NCBI GenBank assembly: GCA_039000515.1
Contig: JBCFYV010001001.1
Span: forward strand, 6,811,033 to 6,875,032
DNA from: Timema cristinae
Lineage: Eukaryota > Arthropoda > Insecta > Phasmatodea > Timematidae
Direction of reading: 5' to 3'
Length of the DNA: 64,000 nt
Within the stretch, counting starts at the first letter, position 1, and every line of letters begins with the position of its first letter. A program made the translations under genes and the position numbers. A model generated the notes under the pieces. It worked only from the letters and a program-made list of their open reading frames with translations. It had not been told where the DNA came from and searched no databases. Shown here piece after piece: positions 14,018 through 24,599 of the stretch.

Positions 14018-14323
14018 GGATGAATGATCCTTTATTCCTTCCCCTTAGGTTTTCCACCACCCCCATTGTTTGTTGGCTGTGATGTTTGGACAGACTTTTT
14101 ACTTCATTTCCTAAGTGGCTATGGTTCATCTATGTCCTCATTGTCACCATATGTCTTCTATAACCAGATTAACTTCTGCAGGCATAAAACATCTTTTGAG
14201 CAGTATGGTCGAATCTCTTTGAACAAAGATTTTTTCCGCTCATACGACCAAACAGCTGGTGTTATTTCTTCAGGGAAATCTTATAATATCTCGACTTATC
14301 AGGATTTAATATATTATGAGTAA
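14018..14323 (+). other. unassigned open frame, possible exon
   Basis: A polypyrimidine tract and AG (ttattccttccccttag) precede an open frame of about 90 codons that is balanced in composition and not AT-skewed like its neighbours. It contains stretches such as PPPPLFVGCDVWTDFLL and ends with TAA at 14321. I recognise no family. It could be a last exon of a plus-strand gene or a transposon fragment. No partner exon could be found. Confidence 0.25.
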
Positions 14324-14399
14324 TAAGCCAATTGTATTGATTGTGTCGTTATTAGATGTTAAAGTCATAGTAAAAGAACATCACCTCAAAAATTAATGT

Positions 14400-14700
14400 T
14401 TGTTATATGTATATCGTAGATAAATTTCCATTTCCTAACCATGGCACAGGTTTATTAAAATACATTTACTGCCATCTATTGGTGTATTTTTGAAAACTAA
14501 AGAATTGAAGTTTATTATAGATGCTACAGAAAGTGTTTACTATCAAAATTATGGTCGCATGAACAGCTGGAAGATAAAGTCCCATTTCCTGAACATGACA
14601 GGATTTATAAAAATGCATTTTACTGCCATCTATTGGTTTTTTTATTTAATAACAACGAATGGAAGTTTGAGATAAATAATACAGATAGCGTTTGCAACAA
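14400..14700 (+). repeat. imperfect direct duplication, about 170-bp spacing
   Basis: Two diverged copies share the block atttactgccatctattggt followed by a gaagttt-containing segment and a run ending gcgtttgcaac or gtgtttactatc. The open frame 14490-14675 falls inside it and is not regarded as coding. Confidence 0.6.
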
Positions 14701-15121
14701 AAAAAAAATATATATAAATATTACACCTGATACACTGTTTCTCTCTTTATCTCGAAATTTCCTGGGGAGATAGGGTCAATTTTCCTGTGCACGATCACTA
14801 TTTACACCTAACATTTCATTATATATTATATTTGGTTTTATACAAGAAATTCATAACGAGGTTTTGTAATAAATGTACATTTTATTTTATTTACAAGGGA
14901 TTTTTTGTATTAAAAATATTTCTAGAAAATATACATTTAAAAAACTAACCATCATTATTATAATCATAAATTTACACAAGAAAAACATTAATCGATTTAT
15001 TTTGCAATCTATGAAATATTCTGAAGAAAGATTATAGAATATTCTTTTCCGAACCAAATCTAAACTGAGATCTATAAATTTCAACGATTGCATAATAGAT
15101 ATATTTTCAGTTTATGTAAGC

Positions 15122-15478
15122 TATGATGTCAGACTCACGATCAACTTAACGCTAATAATATAAATAAACTAACATGTGATCAGGATGATCGAAGCCGTAA
15201 CGCAAAAACTCGAGCAAAATATAGACAATGAATTAACTGTTTGAAAGTAATTTGTTAACTCAAGAGAAACTCAAGCATTTAGGTCTGATTAGGGTACAAG
15301 TACTTGAAATAGAAGCATAACTGAATGTACAGTAAAATATAACGTGTAACAAGAAGCTATGACTTTTATAGTTAACGAGACGCGGACAAACTATTCTGAA
15401 GAAGTCGTCTGCATTCCATGTACAAACAAATGAACTACTAAATTGCCCTGTTGACGTTGCTTAAAACATGATTTGATA
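15122..15478. other. no feature seen
   Basis: Unremarkable AT-rich sequence between the duplication at 14.5 kb and the MITE at 15.5 kb. Confidence 0.4.
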
Positions 15479-15721
15479 GCTACAGTAGCCCCATGGCTTC
15501 TTTGGTGCTGACTGACAGCTCACAGTTGACTTCTGACAGTCAACATTTCGATATATACCTAAATTTTGACTGTCAGAAGTGACAGCTGCTACACATATGT
15601 TTTTGCAGATCATATGGTTCGGCGTAGGGATACATAATTTGGTCTGGTAGCTTTTCCAAGCCGTCAGCTTTCAGCTGTGATCTGTCAGTCAGCACCAAAG
15701 AAGTCATGGGGCAACTGTAGA
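15479..15721. mobile_element. MITE with long terminal inverted repeats
   Basis: The left end ctacagtagccccatggctt, continuing through tctttggtgctgactgacag, is matched at the right end by ctgtcagtcagcaccaaaga followed by agtcatggggcaactgtag. Arms of about 40 bp with few mismatches enclose an inner palindrome around tgactgtcagaagt. Total about 243 bp with no coding capacity. Confidence 0.85.
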
Positions 15722-15729
15722 GCACGTGA

Positions 15730-18580
15730 TACCCTTCACTTAACACTCACATTACGTAAAAGTTCTCCCCTGGACATATTTTAAGGTTAAGTGAACGTTA
15801 AGTTAACTGCATCGTGATTGTTTCCAAACATGAGAACCGTTATGTTGTGTTATGTATATATTAAGTGAACGTTAAGTTGCTTGTGATCCCAGTTTAAGTC
15901 AAAATTACAAATGTAATTAAAAATAAGTATTTTTAAATATAATTAATTTTACAAGTCATTCCAATTTTATCTTCATTTTAATTACTATGATCACTATTGA
16001 ACTAGCTTAAATGGGGTTTAGTAGCCATTATTGTTATTATTTAGATTTCACGTTGAAATGTTTAAGTGTCCAGGAACCGATGGGCGAGTGAGGTTAGTTT
16101 ATTGATTATTCTAGTAAAAATGTGAGCATCTTGAATTTGGTTTTCCAACCAATCTCAACGAAATTCCAAGGTTTTTTAATCTTTAAAATTATTTTTCCTA
16201 GAAAAAAAGAATCCCTTAAAAAAAGTTCTAATATTTGAACACGAGTTTGAATCTTTTTAAGATTCTTATTCAATTTAAAATTACAAATCTTCATATTTTA
16301 AAAATTCATATTGGATTCGAAATTTCAAATCCAAATGGATCCCTGTTTTAGGACTCTATGTAATCTTATTTGAAATTAAAATGTTCAAGTCAAAGATTTT
16401 ATCAATTTAAATTTGTAAAAAAAGTCACTATCTGACTTGACTTGCAAATCTTATAATATTTAGTTATTATTTAAACATGGTTAAGTGACTTTATTCTACT
16501 TTCTCATATCAAGAGAACATAATATAAACATGATAAAAATCAATATCTAGATTATGATGGATCTTGACGTTTTATGTGAGCACGAACCTAAAAAAATTAG
16601 ATTTTACAATACTGTATGTTTACACGTATGTCCGTTTGTTTGTCTTTTTTTTGGTCAAGGATCCAAAACAATTAGATAGATTTAATTCAAACTTGATATC
16701 TGTATTTAGATATTATAAGGGTTTGTTTCATTTTGAACCCCAACCCTAAAATTAAGGATAATTTACTGAAGTGTGATTTTTTTTATTCAAAGTTTTAATT
16801 TATAATTTTGAATTTACACAAGCTCACTAAAAATAAAAAGTAATAGAATAACTTTGTTCAAATCTATGGACAAAATAAATTCAAGCTGTATTAAATACAA
16901 AACACACATTGTTAGATAAACAAAATTATACTAAAATAAATAATTATATTTATTTTAGTATAATTTGGTTGATATTTTATATATAATAATTGGGTTTCTC
17001 GTCCGACACTCACACTCACAACTCACACACAACACACACGTTTTTTTTCAAATTCTTCAAGTTTTTAACTCTAATTCTTTTAGAGTTCTAATAACCCTTA
17101 TTTAGATAGGTCAGTGATGACATATTTATAGGAAAAATTTAACAACCAGACCACTGACCATTAATTTAACAAATAGTGAAAGAAACATAACGTGAACATT
17201 CAGTTTTTATATGTATTTTATATTATATTTATATTTCATCTTAAGCTATTTTTTTCTAAGGTTTGTATTTCGAAATTGAGATTAGGGATTTGTTGGTGAA
17301 ATAAAGACTTGGATTTGTAAAATTTGATATCAGCACCAAATATTGTTTTTTTAATTTTAAATGTATGAGAGGGTAGTTTAAAGAGCTACACTCTAGTGGC
17401 CTTTTTTAAAAATTAATAAACAAAAATACTTTTGTGCATAGTATCTAAAAAAGGTTTTAATACATTTTTAAAGAAAATTACGTTCAACAGGTTGAAAATT
17501 ATATTAAATAGCGCACTCGCAAATATGTCTAATGATTACTGCGCATATTAATTAACCTTTCAAGATACCCACACTACTTACAAGAGTATTATTTATCTTA
17601 ATGATGGCTGCTTTATCTACAACTGATACGAAAAAAACAACACATGGGAACATAAAACATAATATGTGCTATATATTTTTCAATCAAACGAGACATGTAC
17701 TATGTAATTACAGACAAAAATACATTTTTCTTTCCAATTATGTTTTAGTCGTCACTATCTATTAATATTTTCCGGTATTGTTTCATGTCGGTGTTTTAGT
17801 GCTTTTAAAAAACCTTAAGTGACAGTTTTAAAAGATATGAGATTTAGATAAATCTATTCATAAGCCAAAAATGCAGATTTTGGGAAGATGTGTATTTCTT
17901 TTAGCTTTAGACGAAATATCGCCAGGAAGAAAGAATTGGTCGAATGAATACATGAAACACAGATATAGCAAAATACATTATTATTTTTTTTAAAAGAAAA
18001 ATGCATTTTAATACACCATTAAGTTTAAAGATGGGAAGGTAAATTTTTAGAGGAAACATAGCAGGATTTGGAGAGTAAAAATATTAGAAAAATAACCATC
18101 CTTAATAGACTCAGTTGGGATTAGAGGGTAAACCACCTCGTCAATGGCGAACCAAACTTATGGATTGGGCATTTATTCAACTTATCAATAACAGTGAACA
18201 TCGGTATCGAAAGCCTAACCAGGAATAATTTGTATCCGAGTGTCATGTGTTTATAAGTTTTTTATGTTCGAAATTCAATATTCCATAATTCTATATTTTT
18301 GTACTCTTCTAGTAAAATTAAATTAAAATTTTCCATTGTGATATATTTATTCTATTCCGTATGATATATAAATAAATATAATTAAAGTATTGTAATCACG
18401 ATATTATAATATAATCATGTATAGACCTCATTTCTCAACAAAGCAGCAGGAAATGTTAAGACTTGGTGGTAGGGGGTGGGGTAGCACGAGGTAAGATTCA
18501 GACTTTTTTTTCAAGTTTTTATAACAAAAGATCTGTTTGGCCAAAATAAGTACAAAAAGTAGGTATATATAATTATTAAT
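15730..18580. other. AT-rich intergenic DNA, no gene seen
   Basis: Low-complexity sequence. Short open frames at 16106-16294 and 16564-16749 have AT-driven composition and no supporting signals. A direct repeat of ttaagtgaacgttaagtt occurs near 15784 and 15861. Confidence 0.5.
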
Positions 18581-18587
18581 TCTCATT

Positions 18588-18830
18588 TAGCACCTTTCGG
18601 ATTATAAGCATATGTACTCATAATTACACTGATTTGTTATAGACGAGAAAGATTAAATTTAAATGAAGTGTACCTAAATTTGTGTGGAGAGAGAGCGCAT
18701 AAAACCATTTAGCGAAAAAACCTTGGTTGGCCTACACCCAACCAGCATTCAAACAGCCATCTCTCCATCATTGGCAGTCCAAGTCTATGTGAGAGTGGTG
18801 CCTTAGACCATTCTGCCACCTAAGTGGAAA
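18588..18830 (-). repeat. SINE-B copy, degenerate
   Basis: Minus orientation, with the tail remnant tagcacctttcggattata at the low end, the body block gtgtggagagagagcgcata, and a worn tRNA-like head near ccattctgccacctaagtgg. Confidence 0.7.
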
Positions 18831-19044
18831 AAAATATGATTGATTCTGTAGATATGTTTAGTTTAATTTTCTTCACTCAGAAATGTTAAGTTGTTTTTAA
18901 ATATCAGACATGAGTGTCACGAGATTTGACCATGACTTTCCTCTCCAATCCTGTCAATTTACGTGATGGTCATTAGAAATATTAAAGAACCATTTAGATT
19001 ACCGTGAGTAGAAAATTAAACAAACATATACACTGTAGCAAAAT

Positions 19045-19368
19045 AAATTCTCGATGGTGTCAGCCCGCAATTGAGCCAAATAGACCGAATGGACACCATC
19101 TGTTGGTGAAGATAATGCCAGCTTTGCTGTAAAGATCGTGTCAAGTGATCATCAATACGAACCTTCCAGCCATTACTCTCAGTTTTCTAACCTCGACCCA
19201 CTACTTTTTCATTCAAATAGCTCCTCATTTTGTCATCAGAGGCTGAGTTGACCTCGTCCAAGACCTATTGCTTTACAGAAAATATGGAAGCACCGGGGAT
19301 CGAACCCTGAACCTCTTGATCTGTAATCATAAACTCTGACTATCAGACCACCAGAAGAAATAATTTAT
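19045..19368 (-). repeat. SINE-C copy
   Basis: It shares most of its length with 29350-29665 (common blocks include gaagataatgcca, tctcagttttc, agctcctcattt and gctgagttgacc). On the minus strand the high-coordinate end gives a tRNA-like head with B-box GGTTCGATCCC. It differs in body and tail from SINE-A and SINE-B. Confidence 0.8.
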
Positions 19369-19479
19369 TTTGGCCCAAAGGTTATGTTTAAAAAAAAACT
19401 GCAAAAATAAGGACTTTAAATCACGTTCCCTTTCCAACTGACCTCAAGGTGTAAGGTACAAGAGTTAGGTGTTTTTCCC

Positions 19480-19830
19480 GTGTTTTATGTTAAAATTTTT
19501 GTTTTTGTTCAAATATATCAAATATAGCTCTAATAAAGACTTAGAGCTTAATTTTATTCACATGGTGATGGCTACAGTTGTTAACTTTCTGCTAAGGGTG
19601 ACCTAAAATTTAAAGAAAGTTTTTCTCTTAATTTAAAAATTTCTTAACAAATACCACTATGTTCATGACAGATATTCAACAACCATTTATATAATCATGT
19701 GAAGGAAATTAAACTCTATGTTTCTACTGGAGCAATATTTGATTTATTTTGACTGTTTTTTTTTTTTGCTATATAAATTGCAAAAAACTGGATTTTTCTT
19801 TCGTTCCCTACACTCCCAACTTAACCATGA
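19480..19830. mobile_element. worn relative of the TTAA MITE
   Basis: Two arms in inverted orientation share sequence with the element at 9009-9371 (agcttaattttattcacatg and catgtgaaggaaattaaact, plus the block tttctactggagcaatattt). The terminal repeats are no longer intact. Confidence 0.6.
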
Positions 19831-20051
19831 TACATTACAACACATTAGAGACAAATAATTGTTTCTTTCGATACCAATTCAAAACTAGATGAAAACGTAA
19901 TCATACGGATAAAAGTATCCAAATAAAAGTATCGAGTGAAAAAAAAGCAATAATATCATGAGAATAATATCGATATTATTTAAGTATCGATATTTTCTCC
20001 AAAATCCCTAGTTTGGTGACGGGTGTGAGCGACGAGTCGAAGGTCTCGTGT

Positions 20052-20192
20052 TTATACCTCGCCAGGGCAAGGTTTGTCTTCCATGTTGAGGATCATTACA
20101 GTTTCAATGTTACTCTGGAGCCATTCCAGGACAGAAGTATCTTCGCTCTCCACGTAGCGCTCATCGCCGGAAAAGAAGTCGAAACTTTCGTC
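20052..20192 (-). CDS. Vps13: Vps13 exon 20 (terminal): end of PH-like domain and stop
   Basis: Last coding exon. A strong 3' splice site (tttttctgcag) precedes GAC at 20192 in phase 0, matching the phase-0 end of exon 19. The encoded segment contains ERYVESEDTSVLEWLQSN, which corresponds in position and pattern to the last strand and helix of the VPS13A/C PH-like domain. It then ends CPGEV with TAA at 20054-20052, only about 12 residues past the helix, close to where VPS13A/C proteins normally end. GAG/GTATAA at 20058 could also serve as a 5' splice site, so a further exon is not excluded. No canonical AATAAA is close; the nearest seen is at 19743-19748 inside a repeat. The opposite-strand open frame (20013-20267) is a shadow. 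Confidence 0.75.
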   Translation of the reverse strand, partial: DESFDFFSGDERYVESEDTSVLEWLQSNIETVMILNMEDKPCPGEV

Positions 20193-21590
20193 CTGCAGAA
20201 AAACGCGGTCTTTTACAAATGGGGACGTAGTTGCAGTGATAAAAATAAAACGGAGCACCGCCCTTGAATAACCAAGGGAACAAAGATATACTACAAAGAA
20301 AATCTCTGGTGTTACAAAATCTCATTCCAGCTTTTGATCTTGGCTAAACTTGTGACTTATTATTGGATATAAATACAAAATTCTATTGGTTAGGTTTTCT
20401 TTAATATGGGTGAGCCTGGATAATATAATCGTATGGCTCTTACCTGAAGTATGTTGAAACAGGTTTTCTGGTGTACGGAATAGAAATGCATATTGTTAAA
20501 TGCTCTTATTAAAAACATTTTTTTTATCAATGTCTATGTACATTTAGTTTTGACTGAGTTTCCAAATTCATTGTTTATTAAAAAAATCGATAAATCTTAA
20601 TTTTTTTTTGTAGATTTCTATGAATCATCATATTGGTTTTAATAATATACATTTGGATTTATGAATCAAGGAAAAGTCAGGGAACTTTTTTTCTGAGAAG
20701 TTTTGGCCAATTTATATTAATTTTAATCATATGAAATAGTCCACTTACCTATTAGACCTCATATCTTTCCACCATATTCTTCAACATTGCTTAGCGATTG
20801 TTCACAAATGTGTTACAGTTCTTTGTTGCAGAAGGTGAAATTTAATTAAGTATAAAACACTAAAGCACATAAACAAATTTAAAAAAAATACACAGAACCG
20901 TATTTAATTTTATAAATTCATTTGGTTTCAAGACAATGGTCCCCAAAGTTTGGTTCACGAGCCAATTTTTTGTAGGTCATGAAAAAGATTTTTAAATGTG
21001 AACATTTTGTAATTATTTTAAAATAGATAATCACGAATAAAAATAAAAATGAAGAGAGGATAAATATATAGTGTATGATTCTGTAAAAAAAATCACTATT
21101 AAGTTGGAAAATTTAAAAAGATATAGTTGCTAGGAAAATTAAATTAAAAAATATTCCCCTTCTTCTAGGGATTTTATAGGTAAGTATGTTTGCAAAACAT
21201 AGTCGTTATAAAAATTGGATCATATCTTTAAAAAGTTTGGGAAACATTTTTATTAATTTCATATGTACGTCTTAACCAACAGAAAAAAACCTATTCGTCC
21301 ATACGAGTTTAAATTGCTTTTATAAAATGCATAAAAAATGAAAATTTATGTGTGGGAAGCAATACTAAAAATGGGCAGATGTAAATAAGATGTTTTATTT
21401 GGGTCAAATATTGGTTAATTTTTGTATAATCCAAAACAAACAACAAAATTATGATATTGACATGTCAAATAGTTATATGTACTAGCTATAATTAAAAACA
21501 TTGTTTGTGAGGGATTCTGTTGTTATAAATCCTTATTACAAAAGCTGACGTACCCAAAAAAATGAACTGGTCAGTAGCATAGCGGGGATT
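20193..21590. other. Vps13 intron 19, distal part: no feature seen
   Basis: AT-rich intron with no recognised element until the MITE relative at about 21.6 kb. Confidence 0.5.
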
Positions 21591-21599
21591 ATTACCAGG

Positions 21600-21845
21600 G
21601 CTAGCAAAGTTAATCTAAACAGGTAGCCCTAAGGTGGGAGTGTAGAGGACGCGAGAAAAGGTTTAAGATTAGTTTAATAATACCTTTTTCTCTTCATTTA
21701 AAAAATTTCTCGTCTTAAGCCGCTATACTCATGACAGATATTCAACAACTATTGGTATCACAATGTGAAGAAAATTAAGTTCTATGTTTTTCCTTGAATC
21801 TAAATTTTATTTATTTTCCTTTTCCTTGTTCCTTTTTTCAGGTAT
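21600..21845. mobile_element. MITE-derived intron segment beside exon 19
   Basis: It shares the blocks acagatattcaacaactatt and gtgaagaaaattaagttcta with the TTAA-MITE group (9.0, 19.5, 34.1 and 53.0 kb). It ends about 50 bp from the 5' splice site of exon 19, so the start of intron 19 is largely element-derived. Confidence 0.55.
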
Positions 21846-21894
21846 CCTAACCTTCAACCTAAACAGCGCTCCCTCAAAACCAAACTCTTATTAC

Positions 21895-22021
21895 CTGTCG
21901 CACTTTGAATACGAGCTTGTTAGCGGCAATATGTGGCACTGCCATGATGTCATCCACTCTGACGCACCATTCCACGTCCCAGGACCCCCACAGCCGGCAC
22001 TTCTCCACCAAGAACACGTGC
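21895..22021 (-). CDS. Vps13: Vps13 exon 19: PH-like domain core
   Basis: 127 nt, entering with one base that completes a Gln codon begun in exon 18 and leaving in phase 0. Splice sites are gttgtag/GCACG and CGACAG/GTAATA. Translation contains HVFLVEKCRLWGSW then DVEWCVRVDDIMAVP and NKLVFKVRQ. The pattern, a strand with VLF/VFL, a Trp preceded by an acidic residue, then a strand ending in a basic-rich turn, is the PH-like domain core of VPS13A/C, which helps target the protein to membranes. Oddity: the 3' splice site and first codons form the first unit of a 45-bp tandem array (22008-22540), so eleven copies of the same acceptor lie upstream in transcription. A plus-strand frame of 271 codons across this region is an artefact of the array. 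Confidence 0.9.
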
Positions 22022-22540
22022 CTACAACAGACATACATTTCTCACTTCTCTACCAAGAACACGTACCTAAAACCAACATACACTTCTCACTTCTCCACCA
22101 AGAACACGTACCTAAAACCAACATGCATTCCTCACTTCTCGACCAAGAAAACATATCTAAAACCAACATACACTTCTCACTTCTCCACCAAGAACACGTA
22201 CCTAAAACCAACATACATTCCTCACTTCTCCACCAAGAACACGTACCTAAAACCAACATGCATTCCTCACTTCTCCCCCAAGAACACATACCTAAAACCA
22301 ACATACACTTCTCACTTCTCTACCAAGAATACGTACCTAAAACCAACATACACTTCTTACTTCTCCACCAAGAACACTTACCTAAAATCAACATACATTC
22401 CTCACTTCTCCACCAAGAACACGTACCTAAAACTTACATACATTCCTCACTTCTCCACCAAGAACACATACCTAAAATAAACATACACTCCTCACTTCAC
22501 CACCAAGAACACTTGCCTAAACAGACATACACTAACAAAT
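21990..22540 (-). repeat. 45-bp minisatellite carrying the exon 19 acceptor
   Basis: The block ccaagaacacg (plus strand) recurs exactly every 45 bp at 22008, 22053, 22098, 22143, 22188, 22233, 22278, 22323, 22368, 22413, 22458 and 22503: twelve units. On the minus strand each reads ggttttag/GTACGTGTTCTTGG with variants, that is an acceptor plus the first codons of exon 19. The first unit is the genuine exon start. In the decoy units GTGGAGAAG is followed by TGA in frame, so splicing to any of them should give early termination. The 45-bp period is divisible by 3, which explains long spurious frames on both strands. Confidence 0.93.
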
Positions 22541-23076
22541 TTTGTGTTATTTTTAGGAATTTCAGTTTTCAGAAACTGCATTTTGTTTCATATTTATAAA
22601 ATCTAACAATTTGGGAGCATTTTTCCCTAACTAGTTCACATTAAAAATATCTTTATAAATTAAAAAATGTCAAAGCACAAAAGTCTTCCAAAACATAACA
22701 AAATCAAAATACACCCAAAGTCAATTGAAGGGGGGGATGAGAGAGTTAATTATTCATACATTAATGTTTATATATAATCTTACTTATTTTGTGTCACATA
22801 GGTTATTCTAAAGTGCCAATACAATAAGTTGGTAGTCAGTGGATGGCTCGTGGTTTGTTACAAGGGGTAAGCTCGGTTTGACAGAGCTGTACGTGTAAAT
22901 AATTATTTCCTCTCCTTCATTATCAATCTTTACTTGTAAAGTAAATGCGTTGTTATTCTTCACACACAACGTTATGTGTGTGTGTGTGTTTGATAATATG
23001 GCCGGGGAAGAGAAGGGGATGTTACAGTAACGTCCAAGTCTTGTTTGCCCTGGCAACAGCTCTGAATATAACTCAC
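22541..23076. other. Vps13 intron 18: short (GT)n run, otherwise plain
   Basis: Contains a (GT)n run at about 22976-22990. An open frame on the minus strand (22808-23056) has no splice support and is not needed to join exon 18 to exon 19, since their phases already match. Confidence 0.5.
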
Positions 23077-23222
23077 TGAAGAGAAATGAGCACTGTCACT
23101 CTAGCCTCTCTGCCCAGTGATCCGTGTGTCCAGTAGATATCACTGTCCGCATAGTGACCCTTGCTAAGAGAGTTGAGAAGATGCATCCCGGTCGCTTCGT
23201 ACACAGAGTATGGCTTCAATCC
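23077..23222 (-). CDS. Vps13: Vps13 exon 18: start of PH-like domain
   Basis: 146 nt, phase 0 in and phase 2 out. The acceptor is ttgttcccag/GGA and the donor is TCA/GTGAGT. Translation begins GLKPYSVYEATGMHLL and continues SLSKGHYADSDIYWTHG to VTVLISL. It aligns with the VPS13A/C block whose pattern is R/K-P-Y, then a T/S-G, then a G-x-Y/F-A and a T/Y-H. This segment begins the PH-like domain after the helical region. The frame breaks at the donor (TGA), as expected for an internal exon. It was found by reading the minus strand; no long open frame marks it. Confidence 0.9.
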
Positions 23223-23577
23223 CTGGGAACAAGCAGATATGTGATACATATTATGTTAATCCTACAGTATTGACATCAATATAAGAAAGAGTTGTTTTAT
23301 TGCAATAATTTGGTTTCCTCAAAATCATTAAGTCGTCTTAGATTTAAGTACTTAGAAAAATTCTGTCATGGTCATTGTTTGTTTGTTTGTTATGAGTATT
23401 GCACAACAGCCGATATTTTTAGACTGGAGTGTAGTTTGTTGACTTGCTTTTTATATCAAGGTCAGGCTTTCTCTCTCCAGGTTTCAACTGTTTGCACGTC
23501 CACTATCTGTTTCCGAAATTGACATAATTATGATAAAAGGGTGATTAAATAATTTAAATTAAATAAATATTTTTTTA
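23223..23577. other. Vps13 intron 17, proximal: nothing recognised
   Basis: AT-rich. The plus-strand frame 23292-23522 lacks splice or composition support. Confidence 0.4.
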
Positions 23578-23806
23578 TTAATACCGCATCTTACTACCCT
23601 TTCGGATTGTATTCATATTTACTATTTACGCTATTGTACTACACTTGAAAAGGGTTGAACTTAGAGTAAGTGTATCATCATTTGTGTGGAGGGATAGTAA
23701 GAAACCACTTAGTGAAAAACCACGTTCAGCACACGCAACCAGTATTTGAGACCATGATCTCTCTGTCATCGGAAGTCCAAATCTATTCGATTACCGAGGC
23801 GGGTAG
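23578..23806 (-). repeat. SINE-B copy
   Basis: Minus orientation, with the tail at the low end (taccgcatcttactaccctt), the body block gtgtggagggatagtaagaa and a worn tRNA-like head ending at ccgaggcgggt. Confidence 0.75.
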
Positions 23807-23885
23807 TAACAAATTTTTAGGATCAGTATAATTAAAGTTATATGAGTCAAACATTTCTAAATAAATGTGGTTGATGTGGATTGAC

Positions 23886-24094
23886 CAGGGCCAGTTTAAT
23901 AGTCAGACTTAGTACGCTTCAAGTGCGGCACTATACTAAATACAAGATGACACCTATCTGAACTCGAATGGAATAGGCCAGTTTCATATGCGAAACTGGC
24001 CCATTCCATTTTAGTATAAGTAGGTGTCATCTTGTATTTAGTATCGACTCGCACTTTAGGTATGTTAAGTCTGACTATGAAACTGGCCCTAAGT
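23886..24094. mobile_element. MITE with about 100-bp inverted arms
   Basis: agggccagtttaatagtcag at the left is the near reverse complement of ctgactatgaaactggccct at the right. Inside, aaatacaagatgacacctat pairs with taggtgtcatcttgtattta, and the centre is a perfect small palindrome (ggccagtttc and gaaactggcc). About 209 bp, non-coding. Confidence 0.88.
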
Positions 24095-24227
24095 CTAATA
24101 TATGTGCTATTTCCTACAAAATTAGATAATTTGGCGTAGTCTTCTTATATTCACTTAAATATGGTAATACTAGCATTCAGCCCCTGTGCGGGAAAATAAA
24201 GTTTGATAGAATTTGAATATTTACAAG

Positions 24228-24522
24228 GTGACCTGGTGGTCTAGGGGTAAGGTGTCAGACTTCTATGCTGGCGGCCGGGGTTCAATCCTCGGTCCCGGCA
24301 AAGATTTATCTGATTGCCAAACCCTTCCTTCACCTCTGACAAGACATCTTGTGAACGTGAGGAATGCCAGGTCTCCACCGTGGTTCGGATTCCACGTTAA
24401 ACTGTAGGTCCTTCATTTCCTCTCACAATCACCCTACCATTACACATTAGCGTAAGTGCGTATAACCCGAACGGGTAGTAAGACGCGGTGCTAATAATAA
24501 TAATAATAATGATAATAATGAT
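24228..24522 (+). repeat. SINE-A copy (tRNA-derived)
   Basis: The head is tRNA-like: gtgacctggtggtctagggg (A-box region) and GGTTCAATCC (B-box), followed by a conserved body (cacctctgacaagacatctt, gattccacgttaaactgtag). The tail is cccgaacgggtagtaagacg and it ends in a (TAA)n tract. The head differs from SINE-B but the final 35-40 bp are the same. Open frames across it (24213-24407) are repeat-derived. Confidence 0.92.
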
Positions 24523-24599
24523 TATTTACAAAACCCTACAATACCTGTATAGTTTCAGAGAGTAAACAATGTTATTCATTTCAACCACTGTTTAGTAAA

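Noticed and set aside
20013..20267. 84-codon plus-strand frame
   Set aside because: Antisense shadow of Vps13 exon 20, which has correct splice signals, phase and family match on the minus strand.
22000..22540. CRISPR-like appearance of regularly spaced repeats (also at 47.3, 50.7 and 59.0 kb)
   Set aside because: There are no unique spacers between conserved repeats. The whole unit is repeated, and the context is a eukaryotic gene.
21784..22599. 271-codon plus-strand frame beginning with a signal-peptide-like stretch followed by repeats
   Set aside because: The repeats come from the 45-bp array, whose period keeps any frame open, and the start lies in MITE-derived sequence. The minus strand of the same bases holds a genuine Vps13 exon.
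22808..23056. 82-codon minus-strand frame between exons 18 and 19
   Set aside because: Exons 18 and 19 are already in matching phase, the frame contains a GT/CA microsatellite, and no splice sites bound it.
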